A DNA stretch of 8,995 nt, taken from positions 1 through 8,995 of the forward strand of contig JAODGR010000054.1 in assembly GCA_025464275.1 (NCBI GenBank), written 5' to 3'. Source of the DNA: Methanosarcinales archaeon. Its GTDB lineage: Archaea; Halobacteriota; Syntropharchaeia; Alkanophagales; Methanospirareceae. The notes below the pieces were generated by a model. That model did no database searches. It was not told the origin of the DNA and saw nothing but the letters and a program-made list of their open reading frames with translations. Position 1 is the stretch's first letter; every line of letters starts with the position of its first letter. A program made the translations under genes and the position numbers. Below are positions 5,961 through 8,995 of this stretch, piece by piece.

Positions 5961-7577
5961 ATGGATTCCCACAGTTTAATATTCCTACTTTATCTATTTC
6001 TCGCCTACTGGGTTATTGTAACTCTTCTCGACCGGTATGGTATCCTGAAGCGCTATAACATCTCTACATACGGTCCCGTCCTCTTGATAAGAACGGTCAG
6101 GGGAGAGGAGTTACTGAAGAGGCTGAGTACCCGAAGGCGGTTCTGGCGAGCGTATGCCAATATCGGAACATGCTTAATGCTCATATCAATGTTATTCATG
6201 GTCATCCTCGTGCTCCATGGCGCATTCACGACCTTCGTGGTCAAGCCAGAGCCAACGGAGCTGAACGAGCCGAGGAACTGGCTGCTTATACCTGGATTGA
6301 ACTCCTTCATACCCATGTGTGCATGGATAGGCTTTGTAGTTGCGATGATAGTGCACGAGCTATCGCACGGGATATTGAGCGTTGTGGAGCGGATAAGGGT
6401 GAAATCAATGGGACTCCTGTTCATGATAGTCCCGATAGGAGCATTCACAGAGCCGGATACCGAGCAGCTCTTCGGGATATCGAAGTCAAAGGGCGCAGTC
6501 ACGGAGGATAAGAGGGAGAAGGTAGCATCTCCACGTGAGAGGGCACGTATCCTATCCGCGGGAGTGATGGGCAACTTCGTCGTTGCTCTCCTTGCGCTCG
6601 CCCTCTTCTTCACCATCCTCTACTCCGTTCAGCCTCTCAGCGAGAGTGTGCTTTATGTCTATGGGGTAGCCAATGACAGCCCGGCAGCGGAATACGGGAT
6701 AGAACCCCATTCCTTCATCATTGGGATGGATGGTGGCGGGGCACCGAGTTTAGAAGCATTGAATAGCAGGCTGAAGAAAGGCGTATCGCTCACCATCCTT
6801 GATAGAGATGGCAATGAGAGGGAGATAGCGGTGCGCGGTGGCGCGTATGAAGGTGTAACGGTGGTGATGGTGGAGAGGGGTAAGCCGGCAGCGAAAGCGG
6901 GCATCAAGGAAGGTATGACCATAATAAGGATGAATAACAGGAGTATAAGGAGCTACGAGGATTTCTTCTCATTCATGAACGATACAGTACCCGGCGAGGA
7001 GATAGAAGTGTGGATGAAGGGGGGCGGGGTATTCAGGGTTAAGTTAGACCGGTCACCATATTATGCGAGCCGTGGCTACCTGGGCGTTGGCGTTGCCAAT
7101 CACGCACTGGGCATGACTGTACTGGCATTTCCAACGAGGGAGTACCTGGATTATCTGCGGAGTATCCCCCATATGCTCCTCTCCCTATCTCCTGTTGGAG
7201 TGCTGTTATTGATGACCCTGCCTGTGCTGCCACTCAGCATGGGTGGTTTCAGTACCTTCAATCCAATGCTATCGCATCTATACACGCCTGTGGGTGTAGC
7301 ATCCATCTTCGGCGGTAGCATCTTCTCAATTGCGGATATACTGTTCTGGATAGGCTGGATAAATTTCTATGTGGGGTTATTCAACTCCCTGCCAATGTAT
7401 CCCCTGGATGGATATTATGTATTCAGGGAGGCGCTGAGTCCCATTCTGAGGATAGGGATAAAGGAGGAGAGGAAGAAGGAGCTGGTTTCGAAGACCATCG
7501 CCATCATCACCGCTATCATCGTCTCTTTTGCCATTATATTCATGTTAGTTGCACCTTTTGCTTTCAAGTCCCTGTGA
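5961..7577 (+). CDS. Site-2 protease family (M50) intramembrane metalloprotease with two PDZ domains
   Basis: The 538-residue membrane protein has hydrophobic segments at roughly 5-23, 70-92, 118-141, 150-163, 199-222, 405-425, 445-473 and 512-535. Zinc ligands are H132 and H136 in HELSHG (132-137), with catalytic E133. The third ligand is D483 in NSLPMYPLDG (475-484), the conserved LDG motif of M50 proteases. Between the two halves of the active site lie two PDZ-like modules, about 228-292 (VANDSPAAEYGI) and 297-363 (VERGKPAAKAGIKEGM). Such proteases cleave transmembrane helices, often to release regulators or process membrane proteins, and the PDZ domains usually restrict substrate access. 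No substrate or anti-sigma-like partner is visible nearby. The ATG lies 14 bases after the ADH synthase stop with only a weak purine-rich Shine-Dalgarno candidate, so co-transcription is likely though a functional link is not obvious. The specific substrate is unknown. Confidence 0.92.
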   Translation: MDSHSLIFLLYLFLAYWVIVTLLDRYGILKRYNISTYGPVLLIRTVRGEELLKRLSTRRRFWRAYANIGTCLMLISMLFMVILVLHGAFTTFVVKPEPTELNEPRNWLLIPGLNSFIPMCAWIGFVVAMIVHELSHGILSVVERIRVKSMGLLFMIVPIGAFTEPDTEQLFGISKSKGAVTEDKREKVASPRERARILSAGVMGNFVVALLALALFFTILYSVQPLSESVLYVYGVANDSPAAEYGIEPHSFIIGMDGGGAPSLEALNSRLKKGVSLTILDRDGNEREIAVRGGAYEGVTVVMVERGKPAAKAGIKEGMTIIRMNNRSIRSYEDFFSFMNDTVPGEEIEVWMKGGGVFRVKLDRSPYYASRGYLGVGVANHALGMTVLAFPTREYLDYLRSIPHMLLSLSPVGVLLLMTLPVLPLSMGGFSTFNPMLSHLYTPVGVASIFGGSIFSIADILFWIGWINFYVGLFNSLPMYPLDGYYVFREALSPILRIGIKEERKKELVSKTIAIITAIIVSFAIIFMLVAPFAFKSL

Positions 7578-7597
7578 TGTGATTTGACATTCATCTA

Positions 7598-7602
7598 TTT
7601 TT
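7598..7602 (+). terminator. Short T-run after the site-2 protease gene
   Basis: A TTTTT run within a locally T-rich segment (about 7582-7610) lies about 20 bases after the protease stop and before promoter-like sequence. Archaeal polymerase can release at such runs. The tract is short and no hairpin precedes it, so this is a weak call. Confidence 0.3.
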
Positions 7603-7636
7603 GGGGTTTGAAGCTGGCATTTGTAAAAATAGAAAC

Positions 7637-7674
7637 TGAAATATTTATTAATTGATCCCGCCGCCATTAATATA
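7637..7674 (+). promoter_or_regulatory. Promoter region with two TATA-like elements before the PEPCK gene
   Basis: This is the most AT-rich spot in the local intergenic DNA. GAAATATTTATTA (7638-7650) looks like a BRE-plus-TATA arrangement and would place the transcription start near 7671. A second TATA-like element, TTAATATA (7667-7674), would place it near 7695. Either gives a leader of a few to about 55 bases before the candidate ATGs at 7698 and 7725. The preceding T-rich stretch supports a transcription boundary here. Confidence 0.45.
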
Positions 7675-7684
7675 TGGTGTACAG

Positions 7685-7708
7685 GATGGAGATGTAGATG
7701 GAGATGGA
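7685..7708 (+). repeat. Four-unit GATGGA hexamer repeat in the PEPCK leader
   Basis: The units are GATGGA, GATGTA, GATGGA and GATGGA, back to back. Each contains an ATG in the same frame (7686, 7692, 7698, 7704). The variant second unit creates a TAG at 7695-7697, so the first two ATGs open only a three- or one-codon frame, and the last two run into the PEPCK frame. Confidence 0.75.
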
Positions 7709-7724
7709 GAGAGGTAAGGGAGAT

Positions 7725-8995
7725 ATGCCGGAGGAGGAGTTATCGCTATTGAGAAGGGCGCTGGATGCGTGCACGGATACGGATAGAGAGGTCTACCGGA
7801 GATTGAGGAGGATACCCAATCCTGAGCTCATTCGCTTTGTTGCCCGGTATATAGAGCTATGCACCCCGGATGATGTATTTGTCTGCACAGGTACAGAGGA
7901 AGACAAGGAGTTTATCCGGAGTGAAGCGATAAGGAGTGGTGAGGAGAAGGAGCTTGCCATTGAGGGGCACACGGTCCATTTCGATGGCTATTATGACCAG
8001 GCGCGCGATAAGAAGAATACCCGGTTCTTGCTACCACCTGATCTCGACCTGGGTCCGGGTATAAATGCGATGGACAGGGAGGAGGGGCTGAATGAGATTC
8101 ATGAGCTCATGCGCGGTATCATGCGTGGACACCGGATGTACGTGCTCTTCTTCTCCCTGGGACCGCTTAATTCACAGTTCTCAATACCAGCCGTTCAACT
8201 CACCGATTCATGTTATGTCGCACATTCTGAATGTCTACTCTATCGGCAGGGTTATGATGAATTTCTACGCCTACGCTCAGACTCCGCACGGTTCTTCAAG
8301 TTCGTGCATTCCGCAGGTGAGCTGGACGAGCGGTTCAACTCGAGGAAGATCGACCAGCGGAGGGTCTACATAGACCTCGAGGCAGATACGGTATACAGTG
8401 TGAACACGCAGTACGGAGGTAATACGATAGGATTGAAGAAGCTGGCGATGCGCCTTGCCATCAATCATGCCTCGAAGGAGGGATGGCTCACTGAGCACAT
8501 GTTTATCATGGGCGTCCATGGTCCCGGTGGGCGTGTAACCTATTTCACCGGTGCATTCCCTTCTCTCTGTGGTAAGACCTCCACCTCCATGCTGACCGGT
8601 GAGACGATTGTCGGTGATGATATCGCATATCTGCGTATAAAAGGTGGTGTAGTCCGTGCGGTCAATCCGGAGCATGGCATATTTGGGATTATCCAGGGTG
8701 TGAACTCCAGGGACGACCCCATAATCTGGGAAGCCCTGCACACACCTGGTGAGGTGATATTCTCAAATATCCTCGTCACGGAGGATGGGATGCCCTACTG
8801 GTCAGGGAATGACCGCATGGATGAGCCACCGCAGAGAGGAGTAAATTACGCCGGTGAATGGCTCTTCGGGACTAAAGACCCCGAGGGTAAGGAGATACCC
8901 CATTCACACCCAAATGCACGATTCACCATTGACCTGTGCCGGCTGTCCAATGTTGACCCGGAGATAGACAATCCAGAGGGTGTGGAGATACGCGG
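7725..8995 (+). CDS. pckG: Phosphoenolpyruvate carboxykinase (GTP), 3'-truncated by window edge
   Basis: The frame is open from 7698 to the right edge with no stop. From the ATG at 7725, 423 residues are visible, about two thirds of a usual 600-640-residue GTP-type enzyme. Family marks include GPLNSQFSIPAVQLTDS (146-162), the substrate loop NTQYGGN (227-233), K238 and H258 at metal-ligand positions, the P-loop FPSLCGKTSTSM (278-289) with reactive Cys282, kinase-2 GDDIAY (297-302), NPEHGIFG (314-321) and NARF (397-400). It interconverts oxaloacetate and PEP using GTP, for gluconeogenesis or anaplerosis in the cytoplasm. The TSTSM after the P-loop Lys differs from the TNLAM of animal enzymes but resembles archaeal ones such as that of Thermococcus. 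I prefer the 7725 start because AGAGGT (7710-7715) lies nine bases upstream. The ATG at 7698 would add nine residues and cannot be excluded. It appears to have its own promoter. Confidence 0.93.
   Translation, partial: MPEEELSLLRRALDACTDTDREVYRRLRRIPNPELIRFVARYIELCTPDDVFVCTGTEEDKEFIRSEAIRSGEEKELAIEGHTVHFDGYYDQARDKKNTRFLLPPDLDLGPGINAMDREEGLNEIHELMRGIMRGHRMYVLFFSLGPLNSQFSIPAVQLTDSCYVAHSECLLYRQGYDEFLRLRSDSARFFKFVHSAGELDERFNSRKIDQRRVYIDLEADTVYSVNTQYGGNTIGLKKLAMRLAINHASKEGWLTEHMFIMGVHGPGGRVTYFTGAFPSLCGKTSTSMLTGETIVGDDIAYLRIKGGVVRAVNPEHGIFGIIQGVNSRDDPIIWEALHTPGEVIFSNILVTEDGMPYWSGNDRMDEPPQRGVNYAGEWLFGTKDPEGKEIPHSHPNARFTIDLCRLSNVDPEIDNPEGVEIR

Noticed and set aside
6053..6616. 187-codon open frame on the minus strand
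   Set aside because: It lies fully inside the site-2 protease gene, which carries intact HELSHG and LDG motifs. The antisense product has no recognisable motif.
8277..8741. Minus-strand open frame within the right end, and a + strand frame at 8092-8373
   Set aside because: Both overlap the PEPCK reading frame, which is continuous and carries the P-loop, kinase-2 and substrate-binding motifs. They are shadows of it.
1..8995. tRNA, rRNA, CRISPR array, insertion sequence or integration site
   Set aside because: Reading through the window gave no cloverleaf-like segment, no regularly spaced repeats, no transposase motif and no terminal inverted repeats. Nearly all bases are accounted for by coding genes and short spacers.

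Overview
This window looks like chromosomal DNA from a euryarchaeon, most likely a methanogen or an anaerobic methane oxidiser of the ANME-1/Syntrophoarchaeum type. The lineage is inferred from gene content: an archaeal proteasome beta subunit, the archaeal termination nuclease aCPSF1/FttA, an archaeal FAD synthase (RibL), an archaeal aldolase-like ADH synthase, NikR, and an ATP-grasp ligase that best fits tyramine-glutamate ligase (MfnD) of methanofuran synthesis. No rRNA or other phylogenetic marker is present to fix the genus. All nine genes lie on the + strand, and the coding strand is purine-rich throughout.

Layout. Bases 1-1466 hold the 3' part of a charged, low-complexity protein of unknown function, followed after one base by the MfnD-like ligase. 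Bases 1508-3014 form a tight block: ribL, nikR (14-base overlap) and psmB (3-base gap). A 136-base gap with a striking pyrimidine tract separates psmB from the aCPSF1 gene (3151-5034). After an 87-base spacer containing no cytosine comes ADH synthase (5122-5946), then a two-PDZ site-2 protease (5961-7577). A 147-base spacer holds T-rich and TATA-like sequence and a GATGGA repeat. The window ends inside a GTP-dependent PEP carboxykinase gene (7725 to the right edge, no stop reached).

How the genes work together. Most are housekeeping: cofactor supply (methanofuran, FAD), aromatic amino-acid precursor synthesis without the classical DAHP route, gluconeogenesis or C4-C3 exchange (PEPCK), proteolysis (20S proteasome, intramembrane protease), transcription termination (aCPSF1) and nickel sensing (NikR). 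The psmB-aCPSF1 adjacency resembles an arrangement I recall from other euryarchaea. I see no mobile element, CRISPR array, tRNA, rRNA or defence system, and no clear new multi-gene system. The observations most worth a second look are the compositionally extreme spacers, the hexamer repeat with a three-codon reading frame before the PEPCK gene, the unrecognised first gene, and the Gly/Ser-rich insert in the MfnD-like ligase.
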